Under the pieces are notes generated by a model, which was not told where the DNA came from, did not search any database, and was given only the letters and a program-made list of their open reading frames with translations. 64,000 nt of DNA, from assembly GCF_038039535.1 (NCBI RefSeq), contig NZ_JBBPHP010000039.1, positions 1-64,000 on the forward strand. Direction: 5' to 3'. This DNA is from Catalinimonas sp038039535. Lineage in GTDB: Bacteria > Bacteroidota > Bacteroidia > Cytophagales > Cyclobacteriaceae. Position 1 is the first letter of the stretch. Each line of letters opens with the position of its first letter. Below are positions 16,728 through 24,723 of this stretch, piece by piece. The translations under genes and the position numbers were made by a program.

Positions 16728-17924
16728 ATGCCTTCTCCTACTAGCAGAATTCTTTCCATTGACATTTTCAGAGGCCTCACCATGATGCTAATGATATTTG
16801 TCAACGACTTCTGGACATTGGAAGGAATACCCAAATGGCTGAAGCATGCCCAGGCAGGAGAAGACTATCTGGGCTTCTCCGATATTATCTTTCCAGCTTT
16901 TCTTTTCATTGTGGGTTTATCCATTCCCTTCGCCATTGATGCCCGTAGAGCCAAAGGAGAGGGCAATATGCAGATTTTAATACACATTCTGGTAAGAACA
17001 CTGGCATTGCTGGTCATGGGTGTCTTTATCGTCAACCTGGAGAACATTGACGGAAGTCGGGTGCTAATCGGTCGCTACGGATGGGGGATACTAATGGCTT
17101 TAGCCTTCTTCCTAATCTGGAATCGTTACCCGAGAGACACAGATAAGAAAAACCTTTACCTTTTTTTACAAGTCCTGGGCATAGCCCTGTTAATTACTTT
17201 ATTCATACTCTATGCAGGAGGAAGCGCTGACCAACCTCTGGTATTTCAAGCTCACTGGTGGGGCATATTGGGGTTAATCGGCTGGGCTTATCTGGTATGC
17301 AGTTGTGTCTATGTTTTTAGCCAAGGCAAATTGTGGCCGGTAGTTGCCATTTGGCTATTTTTCTGTCTGTTCAATGTGGCAGCATTAGCAGGCTGGTTAG
17401 CCTTTCTCTCTCCTCTGCACAAGCTTTACCTCTGGCCGGTAGGCAATGGTGCTATGATGGCCTTTACTATGAGTGGGGTAGTGGTTTCTGTCATTTTTCA
17501 GCAACAAGTTCAGCAGAGAACATATTGGAGATTTATCGGAATCCTGCTCGTGCTTGGAGTAGGCTCATTACTCTTTGGTTTTACTACGCGGCCTTTCTGG
17601 GGTGTTTCCAAGCTAGGTGCCACACCCGGCTGGATTGGTTATTGTACTGCAATCAGCCTGTTTTCTTATGCTTTTCTATTCTGGCTGGCAGATATACGAG
17701 GGAAGAAAAGATGGGCAAATTTCTTGAAGCCTGCCGGAACCAGTACGCTTACCTGCTATCTGATTCCCTACCTCTGGTATCCTCTGACAGCAATTCTCGG
17801 CCTGAGCTTACCCTTAGCCCTCCGTACTGGCCTTATGGGACTTGTCAAATCTATGCTTTTTGCATTGCTTATCATCGGCATTACTGCCCTGATTAACAAA
17901 GCCCATATCAGACTTAAGATCTGA
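16728..17924 (+). CDS. DUF5009 / HGSNAT-like membrane acyltransferase family protein
   Basis: A 398-residue protein with about ten to eleven TM helices. The N-terminus RILSIDIFRGLTMMLMIFVND is the hallmark of the DUF5009/DUF1624 group related to human heparan-alpha-glucosaminide N-acetyltransferase. Further family features are DIIFPAFLFIVGLSIPFAI and, in a late helix, PAGTSTLTCYLIPYLWYP. The family is thought to acylate sugars across the membrane; His residues near HILVRT or KPAGTS could matter. It sits upstream of an unrelated EF-hand gene and is probably monocistronic. Confidence 0.75.
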   Translation: MPSPTSRILSIDIFRGLTMMLMIFVNDFWTLEGIPKWLKHAQAGEDYLGFSDIIFPAFLFIVGLSIPFAIDARRAKGEGNMQILIHILVRTLALLVMGVFIVNLENIDGSRVLIGRYGWGILMALAFFLIWNRYPRDTDKKNLYLFLQVLGIALLITLFILYAGGSADQPLVFQAHWWGILGLIGWAYLVCSCVYVFSQGKLWPVVAIWLFFCLFNVAALAGWLAFLSPLHKLYLWPVGNGAMMAFTMSGVVVSVIFQQQVQQRTYWRFIGILLVLGVGSLLFGFTTRPFWGVSKLGATPGWIGYCTAISLFSYAFLFWLADIRGKKRWANFLKPAGTSTLTCYLIPYLWYPLTAILGLSLPLALRTGLMGLVKSMLFALLIIGITALINKAHIRLKI

Positions 17925-18016
17925 GCAAATTGTACTATTGCCGCTACCCTTCTCTACTATTTGCCAGCAATTCACCTAATTTTTTATATACTTATTTTTC
18001 GTAATTTATACGTAAA

Positions 18017-18045
18017 AATGATAACAATACATACTAATTATCATT
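18017..18045. promoter_or_regulatory. Inverted repeat in the promoter region of the EF-hand gene
   Basis: AATGATAA and TTATCATT are perfect 8-bp arms 13 bases apart, about 45 bases before the EF-hand start codon, in a very AT-rich stretch. It could be an operator or a chance repeat in AT-rich DNA. Confidence 0.25.
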
Positions 18046-18090
18046 TATTTATAATGTAAGTATATTTTTTAATCTTAAACATAGTGACTT

Positions 18091-18627
18091 ATGAATACTA
18101 ATATCACGAAAAAACTTTTCGCATTTTTGAGTTTAACTGTTCTATTTGCTTTTGTAGGCAACGCATCTGCACAAGATGTAAGTGATGAATATAATGAAGC
18201 GATGACTCAGGCTTCAGAAGTAACCGACTGGGATACCAATAATAATGGCATTCTTGACGATAATGAGTTTTATGTAGTGAATTATCGTATCTGGGATGTA
18301 GATAGTGATGGGCAGCTTACAAATGAAGAATGGCAGTCAGGTATGGATTATTATGTAACCAACTATGATATGACTGACTATGGCGTATTTACCGATTGGG
18401 ATACCAATCAGGATGATATGGTTGACGTCAATGAATATATTATAGTGATGGGTGAAAACGATGTGTATGGATTTAAAGAATCCATGAAAGATACCCAAAG
18501 CGGACAAGCTACCGCCCAGAATACCGAAGACCCTACTCTTAAGATCTGGCACCTGGACAATGACAATCTGGTAGAAAAGATTGAATATGGTGACTGGTCA
18601 TATACTTTTGACAAGGACGATAACTAA
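18091..18627 (+). CDS. Secreted EF-hand-type calcium-binding protein
   Basis: A 178-residue protein with a Sec signal peptide (cleavage near GNASAQ, residue 28). Three EF-hand-like 12-residue loops are clear: DTNNNGILDDNE (48-59), DVDSDGQLTNEE (69-80) and DTNQDDMVDVNE (104-115). A fourth, around IWHLDNDNLVEKIE, is degenerate. Loops 1-3 keep acidic or Asn ligands at positions 1, 3, 5 and a final Glu at 12; the third lacks the usual central Gly. The hands are separated by Trp/Tyr-rich helices. It is probably a periplasmic or surface calcium sensor or buffer; no partner gene is adjacent. It has its own AT-rich promoter region and terminator. Confidence 0.75.
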   Translation: MNTNITKKLFAFLSLTVLFAFVGNASAQDVSDEYNEAMTQASEVTDWDTNNNGILDDNEFYVVNYRIWDVDSDGQLTNEEWQSGMDYYVTNYDMTDYGVFTDWDTNQDDMVDVNEYIIVMGENDVYGFKESMKDTQSGQATAQNTEDPTLKIWHLDNDNLVEKIEYGDWSYTFDKDDN

Positions 18628-18653
18628 GCTTAGGTTCAGTGTAATGATAAGTG

Positions 18654-18690
18654 AAAAGACTTTCTCGTAAGGTAAGAGGAAGTCTTTTTT
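18654..18690 (+). terminator. Rho-independent terminator of the EF-hand gene
   Basis: AAAAGACTT and AAGTCTTTT pair perfectly around a 17-base loop, followed by a run of Ts. It lies 27 bases after the stop codon. Confidence 0.75.
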
Positions 18691-18849
18691 ATTTGTGCTA
18701 TTGTCAAAAAATTGTTGAGTATACCTGGTGTCCCCCACAACAAACTAACTATCTCCTCTGAGATAAAATGAATAAAGAAGAAAAATCCCTTTCATTAAAA
18801 ACTAAAATTCTTTAGAATAGGACATATTTAAATTATTACACTAAAAATT

Positions 18850-20142
18850 ATGTCTTACACAATATATAATTCTGAAATAAAGAATAAAAGAAGATTTCTT
18901 AAGCAGTTCTTCGCAGGTTCTCTGGCTTCTCTCGCATTACCTACCATAGCGGAAAGCTCAGCCAAGCCTCATGAGATTTTGGAATTATTGTCAAGGCCTG
19001 AAAATAAGTATGAGGAAAGTTACTGGGAGATGGTCAAGAAGCAGTTTACCATTCCAAACTCACTAATTATGGTGAATGCTGCTAACCTCTGTCCCAGCCC
19101 TTACTTTGTCACTGAGAAAGTGCTCAGCTCACAGCAAAAGCTGGAGAAAGATGTGTCATTTCAATATCGCTCAGTATTCTCTACAGAGCGGGAAGAGGCA
19201 CTCAAAGCGCTGGCTAGTTTTGTAGGCGTGAACCAAGATGAAATTGGCATTACCCGCAATACCACCGAAAGTAATAATATCATTGTACACGGACTAGACC
19301 TGAAAAAAGGCGATGAAGTGCTGCTGTGGGATCAAAACCATCCTACCAACGGTATTGCATGGGAGCAGCAAGCCAAACGTTATGGCTTTAGTGTCAAAAT
19401 GATTAGCGTGCCTGCCTCTCCCACTTCCGCCGACGAGCTGGTAAAGGCTTTTGCGGAAGCGATTACTTCCAAAACTCGCCTGATTTCTTTTTCGCACATC
19501 TCTAATACTTCCGGCATCGCCATGCCTGCCAAGGAGATTTGCGCCTTGGCTAGGGAAAAAAATATTCTCAGCATGGTTGATGGTGCGCAATCACTCGGTG
19601 TGCTGGATCTGGACCTGAAAGATATCGGTTGCGACTTCTACTCCAGCAGCACCCACAAATGGCTGATGGGCCCTTTGGAAAACGGAATTATTTACGTCAA
19701 TAAAGATAAGTTGGAGCATGTCTACCCAGCAATTATTGGGGCGGGCTGGAAGCCTGAAAGCAAGACGGTAGACGAAAAGCTTTGTGTACTGGGCCAACGT
19801 AATGAACCTACTGCCTCAGCACTCACTGCTATCGTTAACTTTCATAATACTATTGGGAAAAAGCAGGTAGAAGCAAGAATCAAGGCTTTGAATACTTACC
19901 TCAAAGAACAAATCAGTGAGAAAGTACCTACCGCTGAGTTTGTTACACCTCTCTCTCCAGAATTAAGTGGAGGGGTTACTATTTTGAGCATTCCCGGTAA
20001 AGACCGGATCGCAGTTTTTCAAAAATTGTACGATGAGCATGGCATAGCCTGTGCCCCTACCGGAGGGCTACGCCTTTCTCCTCACATCTACAATACCATG
20101 GCAGATATGGATAAAATCGTAGAGGCGCTGCAAACGGTTTGA
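18850..20142 (+). CDS. Class V PLP-dependent aminotransferase with Tat-like N-terminus
   Basis: A 430-residue fold-type I PLP enzyme of the cysteine desulfurase/isopenicillin-N epimerase group. The PLP lysine is in SSSTHKWLMGP; VDGAQSLGVLDLDL carries the cofactor-binding Asp; ITRNTTESNNIIVHGL contacts the phosphate. The N-terminus KNKRRFLKQFFAGSLASLALP has a twin-arginine followed by a hydrophobic stretch, so the enzyme is probably exported folded by Tat with its cofactor. The reaction and substrate cannot be fixed: epimerase, desulfurase or lyase are all possible. MSYTIYNSEI before the signal is slightly long but is the only good ATG. It is a single gene. Confidence 0.75.
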   Translation: MSYTIYNSEIKNKRRFLKQFFAGSLASLALPTIAESSAKPHEILELLSRPENKYEESYWEMVKKQFTIPNSLIMVNAANLCPSPYFVTEKVLSSQQKLEKDVSFQYRSVFSTEREEALKALASFVGVNQDEIGITRNTTESNNIIVHGLDLKKGDEVLLWDQNHPTNGIAWEQQAKRYGFSVKMISVPASPTSADELVKAFAEAITSKTRLISFSHISNTSGIAMPAKEICALAREKNILSMVDGAQSLGVLDLDLKDIGCDFYSSSTHKWLMGPLENGIIYVNKDKLEHVYPAIIGAGWKPESKTVDEKLCVLGQRNEPTASALTAIVNFHNTIGKKQVEARIKALNTYLKEQISEKVPTAEFVTPLSPELSGGVTILSIPGKDRIAVFQKLYDEHGIACAPTGGLRLSPHIYNTMADMDKIVEALQTV

Positions 20143-20336
20143 TGTAAAAAAATTATTTCCAGCACTTCAGGTTATCTTTTAAAAGGTAAATCCACTACCT
20201 TTATCACATTAGACTCTCTTTATAAAATACCACCATTCTTTTAGCAGAAATCTATTCCATTTCTGTCCTATCCGTGCTGCTCACTTCATGGCAGCTACGA
20301 CTAATTTTCTATTGTCATTATTTATAAAGAAGAATC

Positions 20337-20975
20337 ATGAAACATGATATAAAAATCGCCATTCTGGGCGGCAGCGGTAAATCCGGCAAATACCTTGTCC
20401 GACAATTGTTAGCCCAAGGTTACTCCTGTAAACTGCTTCTCAGAAATCCCGAAAACTTTACGATCAAAAGCCCTTGGGTTGAAACTATCCGAGGAGATGC
20501 CAGAAATGAGCAGGATATATTTTCCTTAATCAAAGATTGTAAGGCGGTGATCAGTACTTTGGGACAACCCAAGGGAGAAGCACCCATCTTTAGTAAGACT
20601 ACGCAGAATATTATTCAGGCTATGCAGAATATTGGCGCTAAGCGCTATATCCTTACCGCTGGTTTGAATGTAGACACACCAGAGGACAAGAAGTCAGAAA
20701 AGACGCAGATGGCTACTGCATGGATGCAGGCTAACTTTCCTGAAATATCGGCTGACAGACAAGCAGAGTTCAGGCTTTTGTCAGAGAGTAAATTGGACTG
20801 GACGATGGTTCGCCTTCCTATGATTGAGCAGACAGAGGGGAGAAGTAAAGTACTGGTAAGTCTGGACGATTGTCCGGGTGAAAAAATCAGTACCACTAAC
20901 TTAGCACACTTTCTGATTGAGCAATTGTCTGATGATGGTTTTGTCAGAAAGGCTCCTTTCATAGCTAATGGCTAA
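20337..20975 (+). CDS. NAD(P)-binding NmrA-like reductase family protein
   Basis: A 212-residue Rossmann protein starting IKIAILGGSGKSGKYLVRQLL (dinucleotide-binding GGxGxxG) with LLRNPENF after strand 2, VETIRGDARNEQDIF and AVISTLGQP. These are features of the atypical short-chain SDR5/NmrA group (NAD(P)H-binding, DUF2867-like). The family includes oxidoreductases and redox sensors; the YxxxK catalytic pair is not evident, so it may bind NADP without catalysis. It is followed at once by a strong terminator. Confidence 0.75.
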   Translation: MKHDIKIAILGGSGKSGKYLVRQLLAQGYSCKLLLRNPENFTIKSPWVETIRGDARNEQDIFSLIKDCKAVISTLGQPKGEAPIFSKTTQNIIQAMQNIGAKRYILTAGLNVDTPEDKKSEKTQMATAWMQANFPEISADRQAEFRLLSESKLDWTMVRLPMIEQTEGRSKVLVSLDDCPGEKISTTNLAHFLIEQLSDDGFVRKAPFIANG

Positions 20976-20987
20976 TCTCTATCAGAT

Positions 20988-21016
20988 CATGTACCCACAA
21001 TGGGTACATGGTTTTT
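20988..21016 (+). terminator. Rho-independent terminator
   Basis: CATGTACCCA and TGGGTACATG form a perfect 10-bp stem with a 3-base loop, followed by GTTTTT. It ends the NmrA-like gene and touches the stop codon of the convergent 2H-phosphoesterase gene. Confidence 0.85.
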
Positions 21017-21561
21017 CACTTTTCATCATGAAAAAGAAACTCCCGGTAAATATCCCAATGCTTGCCATTATGCTTTAGCAGAAACAGACTTTTCACCAAA
21101 AAGCTATCCTGAAATTTTCTGTGCTGAAACTCCGGCCAGGCTTCCTTGAAAGCTGGTTTGCTGAGGTCGCGCGTAGCAATAGTCATATGTGGATGTAGCT
21201 CTGCTCTAATCTCACTTTCCTGAAAGTCCAACTGCTCTGCCAGCACATGGTTAAGCTGTGCATGAAGCTCCAGAATAGCTTGAGAGTATTCCACATTCAC
21301 ATAAATCACCCGGCTAGAGAAGTGACCGAAGCCATTGAGCCTAAGCAAAAATTCTGACTGTTGCTCAGTAAACTGTTCCAATGTTGGAATAAGCCTGCTT
21401 TCTTCTTCCTCTTTCCGTTTAAAGGGCGTTTGTAAAGTAATGTGCGCCGGAGATTTCAAAGCGTGTTTGACATCAAACCTGGCTTTCATCTCCTCCTTCA
21501 ATGCTCTCACACTTACTCTAAGCTCTTCGTGGGGAATTAAGGCGATAAAATAGAGTTTCAT
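21016..21561 (-). CDS. 2'-5' RNA ligase family (2H phosphoesterase) protein
   Basis: A 181-residue 2H-superfamily protein. The two catalytic HxT motifs are SPAHITLQTPF (about residue 40) and HPHMTIATRDL (about residue 124). The fold start KLYFIALIPHEELRVSV is typical of the LigT-like group. Such enzymes act on 2',3'-cyclic phosphates of RNA or nucleotides; the native substrate is unknown. It is cytoplasmic and of normal length, and is convergent with the NmrA-like gene. Confidence 0.8.
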   Translation of the reverse strand: MKLYFIALIPHEELRVSVRALKEEMKARFDVKHALKSPAHITLQTPFKRKEEEESRLIPTLEQFTEQQSEFLLRLNGFGHFSSRVIYVNVEYSQAILELHAQLNHVLAEQLDFQESEIRAELHPHMTIATRDLSKPAFKEAWPEFQHRKFQDSFLVKSLFLLKHNGKHWDIYREFLFHDEK

Positions 21562-21743
21562 AAAGATATTGAGTGTTATTCTTCTTTAAAAAACATAGTT
21601 ATCCAAAAGAAAACGATAAACATGCCTTCATTGTGGATGAGTCATTCACTTCAAAATATTACCAGTCATGCCGGGGTATTATAAGACATTTCCTTAATTG
21701 CTAAAGCATTAGACTCTATTTTCTTACGAAGTGTAAAAACATG

Positions 21744-21776
21744 AAAAATCCGGCAGATGAAGAGCTTACCGGATTT
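21744..21776 (-). terminator. Terminator downstream of the NO reductase remnant
   Basis: On the minus strand AAATCCGG and CCGGATTT pair across a 15-base loop and are followed by Ts. It lies just after the stop codon of the remnant and probably still ends the RIC transcript. Confidence 0.65.
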
Positions 21777-21787
21777 CTATTCTAGTT

Positions 21788-22018
21788 TTATGGATTATTG
21801 CCCTTTACCACTGCCTCTTTTTCTTCTTTAGCCTGGGGATAATGCTTGTCAGAAAGGTCAATTTCGCCCTTTACAGATCAGCCTAATCACTACCCGGAAG
21901 TATTTGAGCGTGGGTTGTGAGGGACTGCACGGTAGATTTCAAAACCATAATAATCTAATACGGCAAATGAACCTACCATCACCACAACAAAACTGATTCA
22001 TAGCTTTTTGTACTTCAT
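21788..22018 (-). pseudogene. Deletion remnant, probably of quinol-dependent nitric oxide reductase
   Basis: From an ATG, the minus strand reads MKYKKL, a TGA stop where relatives have Trp, then ISFVVVMVGSFAVLDYYG and FEIYRAVP, then stops at 21890. This matches the N-terminal membrane helix of quinol nitric oxide reductases (qNorB type: KYKKLW..., FAVLGYYG, EIYRQAPP), from recall of the family. A second open piece, ending KGEIDLSDKHYPQAKEEKEA and VVKGNNP before TAA, looks like a polar C-terminal tail. About 700 residues between the two are missing, so the gene looks like an internal deletion plus point decay. It follows the RIC gene by 37 bases and keeps a terminator, so it was probably in the RIC operon. 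Confidence 0.5.
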
Positions 22019-22055
22019 GATTAGAAAAACAGGTTGTCAAGATGTAAAAAAATGC

Positions 22056-22988
22056 CTAGCGGTGCAGACTGGACGCATTAGGCAGGCTCATTTGAAGCTG
22101 CTGAATGAACTTGGGAAAGAGGATGTTATTTTCCAAATGCACATGAGCGTACAGGTCTTCTTCAAACTCCGCCAGTTCCTGATATAACATTTTGTAGGAT
22201 TGGCAGGCATCATCGGGTGTTTCATAGTCATTTGTCAGACTACGAATTCTTTTCATCTCATCACCGGCATCTTCGTGCTCCTCATTGAGTTCTTTTAGTA
22301 GATTATCAATTTCAGCTTCAGTAATGTTGAGGGCTTGTTGATCCAATGCTTTGATCAGTGGAAACAGCTTTTCTTCTTCCTTGCGGGTATGCTGTAGCAA
22401 CTCTTCATGCAACTCAATAAAGTCGTGGTAGATATCAATCAGCTCAGGATGTTGCTTTCCATGCACTTTACTCACTTTCTCTGCCAGCAGGTGAACTTCC
22501 GGCCCTTTCTTCCGGATATACGCATGGTGGTTATTGACGATGAAGTCGCAAAGCATTGAAAGTGACCAGTCATTGACTCTCAGATTTTGCTTTTCGGGCT
22601 GAACTTGCCGGATGGCTTTGTTCACCTCTTCGGGATCTACCCCGGCTTCCCGGCAGGCAGCATCAAAGCTCCTTTTGCCCTGACAGCAGTAGTCTATTTT
22701 CAGCCTGTTAAATACAGCAGCGGCCTGAGGATACTGATTTACGACCTCTCCTACGCTGACTGAAGAAGGCTGCTTAGCGATTTGTACCCGCCAAATCTCC
22801 GGACCAGCCTCAAGCACTTTCCACTGTAACTGTCCGGGACGCTCTTCCTGAAACTGATAAAACAGCGGCTTGGGATCATGGTCATTGACAAGAATCAGGC
22901 TTTCACCTTCGGAAAGCTTGTCAAAAGTTTCAAAAATGAATTGATGCTTATCCTTAGGGGCGATTTCTCTTACGTCTATCGTGCTCAT
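22056..22988 (-). CDS. ric: Iron-sulfur cluster repair di-iron protein (RIC/ScdA/YtfE) with N-terminal DUF2249
   Basis: A 310-residue fusion. Residues 1-75 are a DUF2249 domain (STIDVREIAPKDKHQFIFETF, EGESLILVNDHDPKPLFYQF). About 77-130 is the ScdA N-terminal domain with NRLKIDYCCQGKRSF. About 150-300 is a hemerythrin-like four-helix bundle with iron ligands in NNHHAYIRKKG, YHDFIELHEELLQHTRKEEEKLFPL, NEEHEDAGDEM and HVHLENNILFPKF. RIC proteins repair iron-sulfur clusters damaged by NO or oxidants in the cytoplasm. An FNR-type box and -7 element lie directly upstream, overlapping the stop of the previous gene, so it has its own promoter in the NO regulon. Confidence 0.85.
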   Translation of the reverse strand: MSTIDVREIAPKDKHQFIFETFDKLSEGESLILVNDHDPKPLFYQFQEERPGQLQWKVLEAGPEIWRVQIAKQPSSVSVGEVVNQYPQAAAVFNRLKIDYCCQGKRSFDAACREAGVDPEEVNKAIRQVQPEKQNLRVNDWSLSMLCDFIVNNHHAYIRKKGPEVHLLAEKVSKVHGKQHPELIDIYHDFIELHEELLQHTRKEEEKLFPLIKALDQQALNITEAEIDNLLKELNEEHEDAGDEMKRIRSLTNDYETPDDACQSYKMLYQELAEFEEDLYAHVHLENNILFPKFIQQLQMSLPNASSLHR

Positions 22989-23017
22989 TTTCTTAAAGTT
23001 ATGAATTAATAATGTGC

Positions 23018-23061
23018 TAAAGATAAAGGAAGTGAAGACCAGGGGTTTATGATCTTAATCA
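23018..23061 (-). promoter_or_regulatory. FNR-type box and -7 element before RIC
   Basis: TGATCTTAATCA at 23050-23061 is a perfect TGAT-N4-ATCA palindrome. TATCTTTA (minus strand, 23018-23025) fits the Bacteroidota -7 element in seven of eight positions. The box centre is 37.5 bases from the end of the -7 element, which would put it near -41.5, the class II activator position. The box overlaps the TGA of the upstream membrane-protein gene. The ATG of RIC is about 30 bases after the -7 element. Confidence 0.65.
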
Positions 23062-24348
23062 CATTGACTCAGAAAAAACTTTCTTTTGTCGCTGTGTGAT
23101 GCATACTAAGCCAAGCCCGATGGGCATGATAAGGCTCAGGTAGAAGAGCAGTGAAAAATAATGAGTGACTCCGGGCAGGCCATTGACATGGAATAATACC
23201 TGTAGTACCAGCGCCAGTTCACTCAGGATAAAACCCATTATAAATACCCACATGCCGGTCTGCTGCCTACCTGTAGAAAGGTCAAGCCATCTCTGCTGTA
23301 CAAACCAGCCCAGCAAAAAGAAGGTGGTGATGCCAATAAAGTTCAGATGCAGATAAGCAATGACCAGGTTTCTTTGGCGGTAGGCCAGATCCGCTACAAA
23401 AGGTAAAGCTTCGGCTAATTGTAAAATATTCTTTACCACCAGCGACATCAACACCAGCAGCCAAAGCAAGGCTACCATTTTACCCAATCTATTTATCCAC
23501 TGCTGACGTACTACACTCAGGATGCGAAAAAGAAAGTAAAGGCTAAAGAGTTGTGCAAATGCTGCTAAGCCAGCCAACACATAGAGCCAGACAGGTGGCT
23601 GTGTCCACAATACGGAAGAAGCGTAAGCAGGTACGGCAGCCAAAGCATTGAGCCAAAAGAATGCATTGCCATCCCTTTTTGAGTAGGCGATATTATTTTT
23701 CTCCAGCCAGAAAAAAAAGAGGCCCATGATGGCGAAGAGAAACCAGCCATTGTACTGGAAATGTAGATAAAAGTAAATCGCCAGAGGATACCAGTGGGTA
23801 GCCGATAAACCATTGGCCATGATAGGTCCCAGGGCAAAAGGCCCAATAGAAGAAATCAGCATCAAGGCAATAGCAAAGCGGACGATCACGAATGAAAAGC
23901 GGTGCCTGTCCCCCGGCTGAGTGTCTTTTCTTCTGTCTTTCAAAAACCTCCAGGCAAAAAAGTAAGACAAAAAGATATGCAGGGTAGAGACAATGATGCT
24001 GCCTGCGGCATAGCCTTGTAATGGAAAAAGGATCAGCATACCCAAAACCGTAAGCTGAAAGGCCCAGAAGAGCCGGTCAAAAGAGTTTAAGCGTTCTTTC
24101 TGCACATAAGCTGCTACCAGCGCCACATATAAAGCATTGAAAATCCAGCCCAGAAAAGCCACATGAGAATGGCCATGCAACCAGAATTTATAATTAAGCC
24201 CCGGCACAGGGCTGAGGTAAAAAGAACGCAGAAATACACCCAGCACCGCTACGATAAAGAGAAAAAGTAGAGAAACCCAGGCCCATCTTTTGAACAGTAT
24301 CTTACTTCTATCTACATCCGCTTTTTCTATGGCCTGAGTGGATGGCAT
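23059..24348 (-). CDS. His-rich polytopic membrane protein, haem-copper-oxidase-like
   Basis: A 429-residue protein with about twelve TM helices. Histidines occur within or at the ends of helices: YKFWLHGHSHVAFLGWIFNA, STLHIFLSYFFAW, ATHWYPLAIYFYLHFQYNGW and VIAYLHLNFIGITTFFLLG. Spaced helix histidines and the small loops recall subunit I of haem-copper oxidases and NnrS, but I cannot place it firmly in either family; related genes are sometimes annotated as cytochrome oxidase subunit I-like. It lies between truncated haemoglobin (3-base gap) and RIC, downstream of the NnrS promoter. A role in NO binding, NO reduction or haem handling is a reasonable inference, made sharper by the decay of the NO reductase gene next to RIC. 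Confidence 0.6.
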   Translation of the reverse strand: MPSTQAIEKADVDRSKILFKRWAWVSLLFLFIVAVLGVFLRSFYLSPVPGLNYKFWLHGHSHVAFLGWIFNALYVALVAAYVQKERLNSFDRLFWAFQLTVLGMLILFPLQGYAAGSIIVSTLHIFLSYFFAWRFLKDRRKDTQPGDRHRFSFVIVRFAIALMLISSIGPFALGPIMANGLSATHWYPLAIYFYLHFQYNGWFLFAIMGLFFFWLEKNNIAYSKRDGNAFFWLNALAAVPAYASSVLWTQPPVWLYVLAGLAAFAQLFSLYFLFRILSVVRQQWINRLGKMVALLWLLVLMSLVVKNILQLAEALPFVADLAYRQRNLVIAYLHLNFIGITTFFLLGWFVQQRWLDLSTGRQQTGMWVFIMGFILSELALVLQVLFHVNGLPGVTHYFSLLFYLSLIMPIGLGLVCITQRQKKVFSESM

Positions 24349-24351
24349 GGC

Positions 24352-24723
24352 TTAAGAAATGGTTTTGAGGGTTTTCATCTTGAAGCTGAAGATATCGGCG
24401 ATGCTTTGGGCTTTCAACCGTGCTTCTTCCGCTTTGCGGCCGGCAAAATGCTCATCCAGCGTCTGCATAAATAGGCGTATCCACCGGTCAAAATGTTCAC
24501 CTTCTATGGGAAGAGGCAGGTGTTTGTCAAAAGGGCTGCCTTTGTACTCGTTTTCTCCCAACAGCAGCTTTGCCCAGAAGCTGTACATTTTTGGTAGATG
24601 CGTTTCCCAGTTGACCTCTGCCACATGATTAAAAATAGGTGACAGCAATTCATCCTGATTTACTTTTTGGTAGAATTCATCTACCAGCAGGCGGATGTCG
24701 GCTTTATCCTGTATATCTTTCAT
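24352..24723 (-). CDS. Group III truncated haemoglobin
   Basis: A 123-residue globin. Group III features are LVDEFYQKVNQDELLSPIFNHV in helices A-B, the Trp/Tyr pair in LPKMYSFWAKLLLG, and the HFDRWIRLF stretch that holds the proximal His (F8) of this group. The size matches Campylobacter Ctb-like proteins. Such globins bind O2 and NO in the cytoplasm and protect against nitrosative stress. Its ATG overlaps the NnrS stop (ATGA), and the membrane-protein gene follows 3 bases later, so the three are made together. Confidence 0.85.
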   Translation of the reverse strand: MKDIQDKADIRLLVDEFYQKVNQDELLSPIFNHVAEVNWETHLPKMYSFWAKLLLGENEYKGSPFDKHLPLPIEGEHFDRWIRLFMQTLDEHFAGRKAEEARLKAQSIADIFSFKMKTLKTIS

